From Sinomonas sp. ASV322 (GTDB lineage Bacteria > Actinomycetota > Actinomycetes > Actinomycetales > Micrococcaceae): a stretch of DNA of 64,000 nucleotides. Location of the stretch: positions 62,001 through 126,000 of the forward strand of contig NZ_JAVFJJ010000008.1 in NCBI RefSeq assembly GCF_030908245.1. The letters are read 5' to 3'. The notes under the pieces are model-generated. The model worked only from the letters and a program-made list of their open reading frames with translations, had not been told where the DNA came from and did no database searches. The translations under genes and the position numbers were made by a program. Shown piece after piece: positions 25,806-33,655 of the stretch. Within the stretch, counting starts at the first letter, position 1, and each line of letters begins with the position of its first letter.

Positions 25806-26782
25806 TGCGTGGCCTCCTTGCTGTCCCGTCCCGCCGGGGAGATCTCTTCAGTGCGCAGCAGCGATGCCGCCGCGGCGACGGCCCCGGCGACGTCCCCGTC
25901 GGCCGGGTACAGCATCGTGCGTCCCACGGTGAGGCCCTGCACCCCTGGGAGTGCGAGGGCCTTGCCCCATTCGGCGAAAACCTCGTCCTGATGCCCGGCC
26001 GGGTCCCCGCCCAGGAGCACGGTCGGCATCGTGGTGGAGGCCATGACGCGCTCCATCTCGTCCACGACCGGCAGCTTCATCCACGTGTACGCGCTCGTCG
26101 AGCCGAGGCCCGAGGCGATCGCGATCGACTTGATGACCGCGTCGGCCGACAGGTCGTTCTTGACCTTGCCGTCGACCCACGAGGAGAGGAACGGCTCGAC
26201 CATCGCCACGAGCCTGCGCGCGGCGAGCGAGTCGATGGCCTTGGCCGTGGCCTCGAGGAACGGGGCCGTGGCCGGGTCGCCGAGGCAGATGCGCGTGAGC
26301 ATCTTCCCGCCGTCGGCCCCGAGGGCCGCCAGGGCCTCGGCGGTGTGGCCCGTAAAGCGGTCGTCGAACTCGTTCACGAAGCCGGCCAGGCCGCCGCGGT
26401 TCATCGACCCGAAGACGAGCTTGCCCTCGAGTGCCCCGAGCAGAAGCAGGTCGTCCATGATGTCCGGGCTGGCCAGAACGCCGTCCACGGCCGGGTTCGC
26501 GAGCGCGATCCGGAGCCGGTCGAGGAGCTCCCGCCGGTCCGCCATCGCCTCCGGGCGGCCCTGCGCCGCGAGCGCGCCGCGGGCCGGGTGGTCCGCGGCG
26601 ACAATGAAGTTCTGCTTCCCGAGCACGACGCCGGGGTGGCGCCGGCGGGCCTTCGCAGCACGGCCGACGGCATCCGGGTCCTCGAGGCGGACCTTGGTGA
26701 GGTGCTCGTAGCGGCGCGGGTCGTCGTCGAACGCGCCCTTCGCCAGAGGCGTCTGCGCACTGGAGGGAGTGGTCGTCGTCAC
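25802..26782 (-). CDS. Cgl0158-family TIM-barrel aldolase of inositol catabolism
   Basis: A 326-residue (beta/alpha)8 protein of the Cgl0158 type, with RHPGVVLGKQNFIVAADHPA near the N-terminus, GVLASPDIMDDLL, TYNW-like AYTWMKLPVVDEMERV and LLGGDP near the end. In Corynebacterium and relatives this family sits between iolC and iolD. It is thought to fill the place of IolJ, cleaving 2-deoxy-5-keto-D-gluconate 6-phosphate into dihydroxyacetone phosphate and malonate semialdehyde; this role is inferred. The GTG at 26782 overlaps the iolC stop and its own stop overlaps the iolD start, so the three genes are translationally coupled. Confidence 0.85.
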   Translation of the reverse strand: MTTTTPSSAQTPLAKGAFDDDPRRYEHLTKVRLEDPDAVGRAAKARRRHPGVVLGKQNFIVAADHPARGALAAQGRPEAMADRRELLDRLRIALANPAVDGVLASPDIMDDLLLLGALEGKLVFGSMNRGGLAGFVNEFDDRFTGHTAEALAALGADGGKMLTRICLGDPATAPFLEATAKAIDSLAARRLVAMVEPFLSSWVDGKVKNDLSADAVIKSIAIASGLGSTSAYTWMKLPVVDEMERVMASTTMPTVLLGGDPAGHQDEVFAEWGKALALPGVQGLTVGRTMLYPADGDVAGAVAAAASLLRTEEISPAGRDSKEATQ

Positions 26783-27768
26783 CGGGCCACCGCCTCGGGG
26801 ACGAGGCGGCCGCGCTCGGCGAGCAGCGAGGTGACCTCGGCCGGCGTCGGCATCGCATCGGCGCACGAGAGCCGCGAGGCGACGATCGCGCCCGAGGCGT
26901 TCGCGTAGTCCAGCACCTGGGCGAGCGACCAGCCGGCCAGGAGGCCGTGGCAGAACGCGCCGCCGAACGAGTCCCCGGCGCCGAGGCCGTTGAGCGTCGT
27001 GACCGGGACCGGGGCCGAGACGACGCGCTCCGTGCGGGTCTTCGCCATCACGCCCTCGGGCCCGAGCTTCACGACCGCGATCTCCACGCCCGCCTCGAGC
27101 AGGCGGTCCGCCTGCTCGTCGGGGGTGCCGTGCCCGACCGCGACGGCGCATTCCTCCTCGTTGCCGATCGCGACGGTCACGTGCGGAAGGACCTTCGCGA
27201 CCTGCTCGCGGGCGGACTCCTCCGAATCCCAGAACATCGGCCGGTAGTCCAGGTCCAGGACCGTGAACTGCCCCGCCGCGAGCCCGGTGCGGGGCCGCGC
27301 CCCGTGCGCCGCGATGTGCGCCGCACGGCTCGGCTCCTGGCACAGGCCCGTGACCGTGGACCAGAAGATCCGCGCGCTGCGGATGGCCTCCAGGTCGAGC
27401 TCCTCGGCCCTGATCTGCAGATCGGGCGCGGTCGGGAAGCGGCCATAGAAGTACAGCGGGAACTCGTGCTTCTCCGGCAGGATCGCACAGAACGTCGCGG
27501 GGGTCTGCAGGCCCGCCACCGGGGTCACGAACGCATCATCGACGCCGAACTTCTGCAGCTCGCGGTGCAGGTACACGCCGAACGGGTCATCGCCCGTCCG
27601 CGTGATCACAGCCGTCCGACGACCGTGCCGTGACGCCGCCACCGCGACGTTGGACGGTGACCCGCCCAGATACTTGCCGAAACTGCTGACGTCCGCCAGG
27701 CCGACGCCGATGTCATTGGGATAGATGTCGACGCTGATGCGCCCCATCGTGAGAACGTCATAGGTCAC
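26779..27768 (-). CDS. iolC: 5-dehydro-2-deoxygluconokinase
   Basis: A 329-residue PfkB-family sugar kinase. GGSPSNVAVAASRHG near residue 35 and the catalytic NGLGAGDSFGGAF near residue 260 (general-base Asp) are complete. It phosphorylates 5-dehydro-2-deoxy-D-gluconate at O6 with ATP, creating the substrate of the next-encoded aldolase. The start is GTG 27768, about 10 nt after AGGAAAGG. It is the first gene of the iol operon; two IolR-like sites lie 91-117 nt upstream, just beyond the end of the tautomerase gene. Confidence 0.93.
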   Translation of the reverse strand: MTYDVLTMGRISVDIYPNDIGVGLADVSSFGKYLGGSPSNVAVAASRHGRRTAVITRTGDDPFGVYLHRELQKFGVDDAFVTPVAGLQTPATFCAILPEKHEFPLYFYGRFPTAPDLQIRAEELDLEAIRSARIFWSTVTGLCQEPSRAAHIAAHGARPRTGLAAGQFTVLDLDYRPMFWDSEESAREQVAKVLPHVTVAIGNEEECAVAVGHGTPDEQADRLLEAGVEIAVVKLGPEGVMAKTRTERVVSAPVPVTTLNGLGAGDSFGGAFCHGLLAGWSLAQVLDYANASGAIVASRLSCADAMPTPAEVTSLLAERGRLVPEAVAR

Positions 27769-27859
27769 GATAGCTGTGCCTTTCCTGCTGGAGCCCGGAG
27801 GTCCGGGCCCTCTCGCTGCCTGTGGCGGCGGCCACAGGCCAACTCTCCTACAGAATTAA

Positions 27860-27869
27860 TGTCCTGTCA
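27860..27869. promoter_or_regulatory. IolR-like operator 1 of the iol operon
   Basis: TGTCCTGTCA is a core match (9 of 10 to TGTCCTGACA), followed by AA. It is 16 bp centre-to-centre from the next site, about one and a half helical turns. Confidence 0.5.
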
Positions 27870-27875
27870 AAGGTT

Positions 27876-27885
27876 TGTACTGACA
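27876..27885. promoter_or_regulatory. IolR-like operator 2 of the iol operon
   Basis: TGTACTGACA, preceded by TT, is a good match to the recurring core. Together with 27860-27869 it forms a tandem pair upstream of iolC. Confidence 0.6.
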
Positions 27886-27888
27886 TGC

Positions 27889-28293
27889 TCAGCGCGCCGG
27901 AATGGCAAGCTCGCCTGTCAGGTATTGCGCGCACCCGAAGCCGAACGACCAGTCGTCCGCGCCATTCTCGACGTATCCGATGAAGACATCCTCGCCCGGC
28001 ACGCCCACGTCGCCGAGCTCACGCGCAACCGACGCAAAGAGCGCCTCCTTGGCCTCCCGGGTACGACCACCCTGAGTGAAGATCTGGATCATGACAACCC
28101 CGCCCGTACGCTCGAAGCCCAGCCCTGCATCCTGGGCCACGATCTGGCCGGGCGCATGCTCGGTGAGGATGTGGAAGTAGTCCCGCTCAGGAATCCGGTA
28201 TTCGGCGAGGATCGCGTCGTGGATGGCGCGGCTGATGCGCGAGAGCTGCTCCGGGCTGCGGCCGGCGTTGACGTCGATGCGGACGAGAGGCAT
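27889..28293 (-). CDS. Tautomerase-superfamily protein
   Basis: A 134-residue protein beginning Met-Pro-Leu-Val-Arg, so Pro becomes the N-terminal catalytic base after Met removal, as in 4-oxalocrotonate tautomerase and its long relatives. It has HDAILAEYRIPERDYF and FTQGGRTREAKEALF segments typical of the two beta-alpha-beta halves. ATG 28293 follows AGGAG. Two perfect IolR-like palindromes lie upstream and two more just after its stop, so it appears to be part of the inositol regulon. It may tautomerise a keto/enol intermediate or dehalogenate; neither is proven. It could also be co-transcribed with iolC. Confidence 0.8.
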   Translation of the reverse strand: MPLVRIDVNAGRSPEQLSRISRAIHDAILAEYRIPERDYFHILTEHAPGQIVAQDAGLGFERTGGVVMIQIFTQGGRTREAKEALFASVARELGDVGVPGEDVFIGYVENGADDWSFGFGCAQYLTGELAIPAR

Positions 28294-28313
28294 GGAGGGC
28301 TCCTGGGAAGGAA

Positions 28314-28333
28314 GAGTTTGTACTGACAAACTC
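28314..28333. promoter_or_regulatory. IolR-like operator, perfect 8-bp arms
   Basis: GAGTTTGTACTGACAAACTC has perfect arms GAGTTTGT/ACAAACTC around ACTG. It lies 20 nt upstream of the tautomerase start. Confidence 0.7.
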
Positions 28334-28362
28334 AGAGTATCGATCTTCGGCGAGCGAGACAA

Positions 28363-28382
28363 GACTTTGTCCTAACAAAGTC
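28363..28382. promoter_or_regulatory. IolR-like operator, perfect 8-bp arms
   Basis: GACTTTGTCCTAACAAAGTC has perfect arms GACTTTGT/ACAAAGTC around CCTA. It is 49 bp from the preceding site and 39 nt before the histidine-phosphatase start, so it could control both divergent units. Confidence 0.7.
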
Positions 28383-28421
28383 TCCGGAAGGGGGCTCCCC
28401 CCACGGAATAGGATTGATCCG

Positions 28422-29117
28422 ATGCGCATTCTCCTCATCCGCCACGGGCAGACGCCGTGCAACATCACGGGCCAACTCGACACCGCCTTCCCGGGAGCCG
28501 GGCTCACGGAACTCGGCCATTCCCAGGCCGCCGCCCTCCCGCGGGCCTTCACCGAGCACCGGATTGCCGCCGTCTACGCCTCGAAGCTCATCCGAACGCA
28601 GCTCACGGGCGCACCGCTCGCCGCCGCGCATGGGCACACGATCGCCGTCGTCGAAGGACTCGAAGAGATCTCCGCGGGCGACTTCGAAATGCGCAGCGAC
28701 CCGCAATCCCGCGGCGCCTACGTCGAATGCCTCCTCGACTGGATCCGCGGCGACCTCGCGCGCCGCATGCCGGGAGGCTGCGACGGCCGCGAGTTCCTCG
28801 CCCGGTTCGACGCCGCACTGGCCACCATCGCGAGGTCGCACGCCCCGGAGGAGACTGCGGTTGCCTTCAGCCATGGGGCCGCGATTCGCGTGTACACGGC
28901 GATCCGAAGCGGGCTCGACGCCACGGCGGGCGCCCAGCTGCAGATCATGAACACGGGCGGCGCGCTCCTCGAGGGAGACCCGGCCCAGGGATGGAAGCTG
29001 TCCGCGTGGTACGCCGAGCCGATCGGCGGAGCCGGGCTCGACGGCTTCTCGGCGCAGGATGTCACCGGCGCGACGAGCCTCGCGGAGACCGCGGTGACCG
29101 CCGAGGGGAAAGCATGA
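28422..29117 (+). CDS. Histidine phosphatase (phosphoglycerate mutase-like)
   Basis: A 231-residue member of the histidine phosphatase superfamily. The catalytic RHG is at residues 7-9 (His8 is phosphorylated), with an Arg in SKLIRTQLTG and the second catalytic His in VAFSHGAAIRVY. Members dephosphorylate small phosphoesters or mutate phosphoglycerate; the substrate is not evident. It is divergent from the tautomerase gene with IolR-like sites between. Its stop overlaps the next ATG by 4 nt, making a coupled two-phosphatase operon, perhaps trimming phosphorylated sugar intermediates. Confidence 0.85.
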   Translation: MRILLIRHGQTPCNITGQLDTAFPGAGLTELGHSQAAALPRAFTEHRIAAVYASKLIRTQLTGAPLAAAHGHTIAVVEGLEEISAGDFEMRSDPQSRGAYVECLLDWIRGDLARRMPGGCDGREFLARFDAALATIARSHAPEETAVAFSHGAAIRVYTAIRSGLDATAGAQLQIMNTGGALLEGDPAQGWKLSAWYAEPIGGAGLDGFSAQDVTGATSLAETAVTAEGKA

Positions 29118-29944
29118 CCGATCGAAAGGCGATCTTCCTCGACGTCGACGGGACCTATGCCCACCACGGGATCGCTCCCGTCGCGCACGAAGACGCCGTG
29201 CGAAACCTCCGGGCGGCGGACCACCACGTGCTGCTGTGCACGGGCAGGCCGAAGTCGATGCTCTCCCCGAAGCTCCTGGCGCCCGGATTCGACGGCCTCG
29301 TCGCCGCCGCGGGAGGCTATGTCGAGTTCGACGGCGAAGTCCTCGCCGACCGCCGGTTCCCGGCGGACGTCGCCGCGCGCGTCGTCTCAGTGCTCGACAG
29401 TCACGGCGTCGCCTATGTCCTCGAGGCCCCCGAGCGCGTTTACGGGCCCCTCGGCGTGGACATTCGCCTCGAGAGTCTGCTCGCGGGGCTCTTCCCCTCG
29501 ACCGGCGACGGCGACCAGAAGGGACAGCTCGACATCCTGGCCGCGCTCGAGATGTCTGCGGATCTCAGCGCCGCGTCATTCGGGAAGGTGAGCTGCTTCG
29601 GTTCGCCTGTTCCGGTCAGCGAGCTCGCGGCGGAGATGGGCCCCGGCGTCGGGGTCGTTGCCTCGTCCTTGGCCGGCATGGACGGCTCGGCGGGCGAGTT
29701 CTACCAGCTCGGTGTCCACAAGGCGGTCGGGATCCAGGCGGTCGTCGAGCATCTCGGGATCGGCAGGGAGGACGTCGTGGCGGCCGGCGACGGACTGAAC
29801 GACGTCGAGATGCTCGCCTACGCGGGCGTCGGCATCGCGATCGACGGCGCCCACCCGGACGTCCTCGCCGCCGCGGACTTCGTGACTCCCGGCCCCGACG
29901 ACGCGGGCCTCGTCGCCGCGTTCGCGAAGCTGGGCCTCCTCTAG
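29114..29944 (+). CDS. HAD-family phosphatase (Cof type)
   Basis: A 276-residue haloacid-dehalogenase hydrolase. Motif I FLDVDGT has nucleophile Asp10; LLCTGRPKSML provides motif II Thr; the late AAGDGLNDVEMLAYAG supplies the motif IV acids. The cap is of the C2B type, as in Cof/sugar phosphatases. It hydrolyses phosphorylated sugars or nucleotides. The ATG at 29114 overlaps the upstream stop by 4 nt. Its stop codon shares the palindromic CTAG with the stop of the convergent MFS gene. Confidence 0.88.
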   Translation: MTDRKAIFLDVDGTYAHHGIAPVAHEDAVRNLRAADHHVLLCTGRPKSMLSPKLLAPGFDGLVAAAGGYVEFDGEVLADRRFPADVAARVVSVLDSHGVAYVLEAPERVYGPLGVDIRLESLLAGLFPSTGDGDQKGQLDILAALEMSADLSAASFGKVSCFGSPVPVSELAAEMGPGVGVVASSLAGMDGSAGEFYQLGVHKAVGIQAVVEHLGIGREDVVAAGDGLNDVEMLAYAGVGIAIDGAHPDVLAAADFVTPGPDDAGLVAAFAKLGLL

Positions 29945-31287
29945 CCCTTCCCCGGTCGTGCGGCCTCGGATGCCGCCGCGCGACCTTCCCCTCGCGTCCC
30001 GCCCGGCCGCGGCCCGTCGTCGTGCGTTCGAACGGCAGCGAGCCCGCACACTGCCATCGCCACGACGGCGGCGAGCACGAACACGAACGGAGCCGTCCAT
30101 CCGCCTGCGGCATCGCGCAGGAAGCCCATGAGGATCGGCCCGGCCGCGGCGAAGCCGTAGCCGACCGACTGGATGAACGCCGTCATGCGCCGGTTCTCGT
30201 CGAGCGAGCGGGCGCGCTGGATCACGACCGTGAAGACGACCGTGAACGTCCCGCCCTGGGCGATGCCCCCGAGGAGCGCCCACAGCGACCACAGCGCGGG
30301 AGCCGCGAGAAGGCCCAGCGGGAGCGCGATCCAGCACGCCGCGACGAGCACGAAGAGCGGCTGCGCGCCCCACCCGAACGCGCGGGCGAGGGCGGGCACG
30401 AGCAGCGGGCCAAGGATGGCGAAGACCTGGAAGAGGCTCGCCGCGTACCCCGCCTCGGAGGGCGTCATGCCGCGCGTCTGCGTGAGGAACGTCGGAAGCC
30501 ACAGCGTGATCGCGTAATAGCCGAGGTTATGGAGCGCGAACGCCGCCGTGAAGAGGCGCATCATGCGGCGGTTGGCTGGGCTGAGCGTGGGCGCGGGCAC
30601 CTTGGGCAGCGGGCCCGTCTGGGTTCCCGGCTGGCCCTGGGCGGCACGCAGCTCCGCACGACGACGCGCGGCCGCCCTCGCGAGCGGGCTCGGGAAATCT
30701 GCGTCGGACCACCGCGGGCCGTCTTTCGAGGGAGGGAAGAGGAAGAGCCACGTGCCCGCCGCGATCGCGGTCAGGCCGAGCCACGAGACGAGCGACCACT
30801 GCCACCCGACCGCGTCCGCGAAAGGTGCCGTAAGCGCCGAGGCGAGCGTAGTGCCCACGTTGACGGAGGCCGTCGTGATCCCCGTCATGAGCGCCGCGCG
30901 GTGCGGGAAGTCGCGGCCTACGAGGAGCGGCGTCACGACGTTGACGATCGTCATGGCCACGCCGATCACCACCGTTCCGGCGATCGCGCCCGCGGCCCCG
31001 CCGAAGGAGCGGAGGACGATCCCGGCCGCGAGCCCCCCGAAGAAGTAGAGATTCGCGTGGTTGATCCCGATGCGGCCGATGAACCATGCCGCCGCGGGGG
31101 TCACGAGGCCGAAGCACAGCACGGGGATCGCCGTGAGCAGGCCGGCAACGGTGGCGTTCAGGCCCGTATCGCGCTGAATGCCTCCGAGCACGGGCCCGAG
31201 ACCGACGAGCGGGGCGCGGGCGTTGAGCGACATGAGTCCGACGGCGAGCAGGGCCAGTGCCGCGGCGCGGCTGATCCGGCGGGTCAC
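29941..31287 (-). CDS. MFS transporter (CynX/NimT-like)
   Basis: A 448-residue carrier with 12 predicted membrane helices. The sequence LMSLNARAPLVGLGPVLG in helix 1 and the overall pattern match the cyanate/nitroimidazole (CynX/NimT) branch of the major facilitator superfamily. The central cytoplasmic loop is long and charged, and the C-terminal tail is polar. GTG 31287 is preceded by AAAGGA. The substrate is unknown. It is divergent from the FAD oxidase gene, so an exchange of small organic acids is possible but not shown. It converges exactly on the HAD gene. Confidence 0.85.
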   Translation of the reverse strand: MTRRISRAAALALLAVGLMSLNARAPLVGLGPVLGGIQRDTGLNATVAGLLTAIPVLCFGLVTPAAAWFIGRIGINHANLYFFGGLAAGIVLRSFGGAAGAIAGTVVIGVAMTIVNVVTPLLVGRDFPHRAALMTGITTASVNVGTTLASALTAPFADAVGWQWSLVSWLGLTAIAAGTWLFLFPPSKDGPRWSDADFPSPLARAAARRRAELRAAQGQPGTQTGPLPKVPAPTLSPANRRMMRLFTAAFALHNLGYYAITLWLPTFLTQTRGMTPSEAGYAASLFQVFAILGPLLVPALARAFGWGAQPLFVLVAACWIALPLGLLAAPALWSLWALLGGIAQGGTFTVVFTVVIQRARSLDENRRMTAFIQSVGYGFAAAGPILMGFLRDAAGGWTAPFVFVLAAVVAMAVCGLAAVRTHDDGPRPGGTRGEGRAAASEAARPGKG

Positions 31288-31365
31288 GGAAGTCCTTTCG
31301 ACGGAGGTCAGGCTGGGGCGGGGGCGCGAGTTCCAGCCTCTCACGCCACGACCGCCCCTCGGCGA

Positions 31366-31443
31366 CATGACCGCCCCTCGCACCGTGCTGCAAGGGACGG
31401 TTATGCAGCCAACAGACGGTCGTTCCGCGAGGGGCCGGTTATG
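31366..31443 (+). promoter_or_regulatory. Possible start-sequestering hairpin of the FAD oxidase mRNA
   Basis: CATGACCGCCCCTCGC (31366-31381) is complementary, apart from one bulge and one wobble-type position, to GCGAGGGGCCGGTTATG (31427-31443), which contains the likely ribosome binding site and start codon. A further copy of GACCGCCCCTCG at 31350-31361 could compete. This suggests translational control; it is an inference from complementarity. Confidence 0.4.
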
Positions 31444-32826
31444 CTCTGGCCCATGACCTCGGACTCGACCTCGTCCCAGACCGCAGCCGTCGTCATGTCG
31501 GCACACGCGCGTGCGTCGGCCGATCCGGACGCCCGCGCCGCGGTGGCGACCGACCGCTCGGGTTACGTGCCCCCTTCGCTGCCGGACGCCGTCGTCCGCT
31601 GTGAAACCGTCGACGACGTCGTCGAGGCCGTACGCCTCGCACACACGCATGGCATCCCGTTGGTGCCGCGCGGCGCGGGGACGGGTCTCGCCGCAGGCGC
31701 GAGCGCGCACGCAGGGCAGGTCGTCATCGATGTCTCACGCATGAACCGGATCCTGAGCATCGACCCTGTCGAGATGATCGCCGTCGTCGAGCCCGGCGTC
31801 CTCAATGCCGAGGTCAACGCGGCCGCCGGCGAGCACGGGCTGTTCTATGCGCCCGACCCCGCGAGCACCGCGATCTGCTCGATCGGCGGCAACGTCGCGA
31901 CGAACGCGGGCGGAATGTGGTGCGCGAAGTACGGCGTCACGCGCGAATCGGTGCTCGGGCTCCGGGTGGTGCTCGCGGACGGTCGCGTGCTGCGCACGGG
32001 CCGGACCACGATCAAGGGCGTGACCGGCTACGACCTCAACGCGCTGTTCATCGGCTCGGAGGGAACGCTCGGCATCGTCGTCGAGGCGACGCTGCGCCTC
32101 CGGCCGCGGCCCGTGCGAACCGAGACCCTCGCGGCGTACTTCGCCGATGTCGAGGCCGCGGGCCGCGCAGCGTCCGCGATCACGGCGGCGAGGATCCAGC
32201 CCTCGATCCTCGAGCTCATGGACGGGCCGACGCTCGATGCCGTCGACCGCGCCGAAGGCACGCGGCATCGCGAGCTCGGCGCGGCGTTCCTCCTCGCGCA
32301 GACCGACGGCTACGGCGCGCACCTCGAGCTCGACGAGATTGCGCGGGCGATCGAGCCCTTCGCGACGACCGTCCGCCGGGCGGCCGACGACGACGAAGCC
32401 GCCGCGCTCGTCAAGGCGCGGCGGGACGCGATCCCGTCCCTCGAGAAGCTCGGGCGCGTCTCGATCGGAGACATCGCGGTGCCGCGAAACCGGCTCGCCG
32501 AGGCCTTCGCGGGGCTCGAGGAGATCTCCCAGCGCACGGGCGTGCGGATCTTCAGCATCGCGCATGCGGCCGACGGGAACCTGCACCCGATGATCGTCGT
32601 CGACCCAGAGGAATCGATCACGGAGGGCCCGGCGAAGGTCGCGCTGGGCGAGATGTTCCACCTCGCCCAGCGGCTCGGCGGCACGCTCACGGGCGAGCAC
32701 GGGGTCGGGCTCCTCAAGCGCGAGTGGGTCGTCGAGGAGCTGGGCGGGACGTCCATCGAGCTGCAGAGTGCCATCAAGGCGGCCCTCGATCCGACGGGGA
32801 TCCTCAACCCGGGGAAGGCGCTTTAG
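31441..32826 (+). CDS. FAD-linked oxidase (glycolate/lactate oxidase GlcD-like)
   Basis: A 461-residue flavoprotein. FAD_binding_4 (PCMH) covers about residues 45-220, with VPRGAGTGLAAGA and IGGNVATNAGGMWCAKYG. The C-terminal FAD-oxidase domain ends in LGGTLTGEHGVGLLKREWV, then PTGILNPGKAL. Relatives oxidise glycolate, D-lactate or other 2-hydroxy acids, often passing electrons to a quinone. The start at ATG 31441 has GAGGGG 6 nt upstream; ATG 31453, four codons on, lacks a site. There is no iron-sulfur partner (GlcF) nearby, so it acts alone or with a distant partner. Confidence 0.88.
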   Translation: MLWPMTSDSTSSQTAAVVMSAHARASADPDARAAVATDRSGYVPPSLPDAVVRCETVDDVVEAVRLAHTHGIPLVPRGAGTGLAAGASAHAGQVVIDVSRMNRILSIDPVEMIAVVEPGVLNAEVNAAAGEHGLFYAPDPASTAICSIGGNVATNAGGMWCAKYGVTRESVLGLRVVLADGRVLRTGRTTIKGVTGYDLNALFIGSEGTLGIVVEATLRLRPRPVRTETLAAYFADVEAAGRAASAITAARIQPSILELMDGPTLDAVDRAEGTRHRELGAAFLLAQTDGYGAHLELDEIARAIEPFATTVRRAADDDEAAALVKARRDAIPSLEKLGRVSIGDIAVPRNRLAEAFAGLEEISQRTGVRIFSIAHAADGNLHPMIVVDPEESITEGPAKVALGEMFHLAQRLGGTLTGEHGVGLLKREWVVEELGGTSIELQSAIKAALDPTGILNPGKAL

Positions 32827-32853
32827 ACCAAAGGATGGTGGGACACCATCTGA

Positions 32854-33485
32854 TTAGCTTCTCGTGCCGTTCCCGTACACACTGCCCCAGTTTTCAACGC
32901 TGTATGAGAGACCAAAATACGGTGGGCCCCATGGCCAGGTCACTTGCCAGCGATACAGCAGATCTCGTTCAAATGCATTACCGGCTTCAGCACAATCTTG
33001 ATTTCCAATGGAAACCACGGACGAATAATTGACAAAGCACGAGTGGTATCCCTGATAGCCGTCATAGTACTCGCCGACCCAAGCCTTCCAGCCGTTGTAG
33101 TAGAAAGTACCGTTGTGGGTTACCGTGTAAACGCCGGCCGTCGTATACCACGAGAAATGCTTGGAATACACCGCACCGAGGGCCGCAGCCTGCAACAAGC
33201 CCTCTCGCTGCTTGCCGGTCAACGACCTGTCCGCGCGAATCTGGCCCATCGAAACTCTTACCGCCTCGGTTGTCCTCGAAACAGTCGTGATATGACAGTC
33301 AATTCCAGATACGTCCAACCCGGCAATTTCAGCCTGCCCACGAGCCTTCACGCAGTCAGGAACAATCACGGTCCGCACATTCTCCGCGGACCCAAGGGAC
33401 TCGGCGACGCTTGGGCCGGAACCTGCCCAAGAACGACGAGGCCAGCGACAAGCACTGCCACCAGTTCAACTGATACGAGTTTCAT
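32854..33485 (-). pseudogene. Secreted protein of unknown family, frameshifted after the signal peptide
   Basis: ATG 33485, after GGAAGGA, starts a classic signal peptide (MKLVSVELVAVLVAGLVVLG, then QVPAQA) but that frame stops 20 codons later. The mature domain, about 174 residues, continues one frame over and stays open to 32854. Restoring one C in the CCC run at 33396-33398 (minus strand) joins them. The mature part is rich in Tyr, Trp and Gly, with Cys residues (VPDC, DCHITT, HSCFVNY, NQDCAEA) suited to disulfides. I do not recognise the family. It lies in a lower-GC patch. Either the gene is decayed, or the base is a sequencing error and the protein is intact. Confidence 0.6.
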
Positions 33486-33655
33486 CAGAAATTCCTTCCA
33501 ATTAAAGGAACACGCAACCCAGCACGCGCCCGAAACCGTACCGGAATACCATCATCGACCACGCATCGCCTGAACCGACTGACTAGACAACTCAAATCCA
33601 CTGTGGTCATAATGAGCATCGAACACAACGGAGAATGAGTTGGATTGGGGGACAC

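Noticed and set aside
22212-25991. A 1259-codon open frame antisense to iolD, iolA and iolE
   Set aside because: It is an artefact of high GC on the opposite strand of real genes; its sequence is Arg/Gly/Val-rich and matches no family.
29236-32826. A 1196-codon open frame joining 29 kb to the FAD oxidase
   Set aside because: Only the part after about 31441 resembles a protein; the rest is antisense to the MFS gene and out of frame with the HAD gene.
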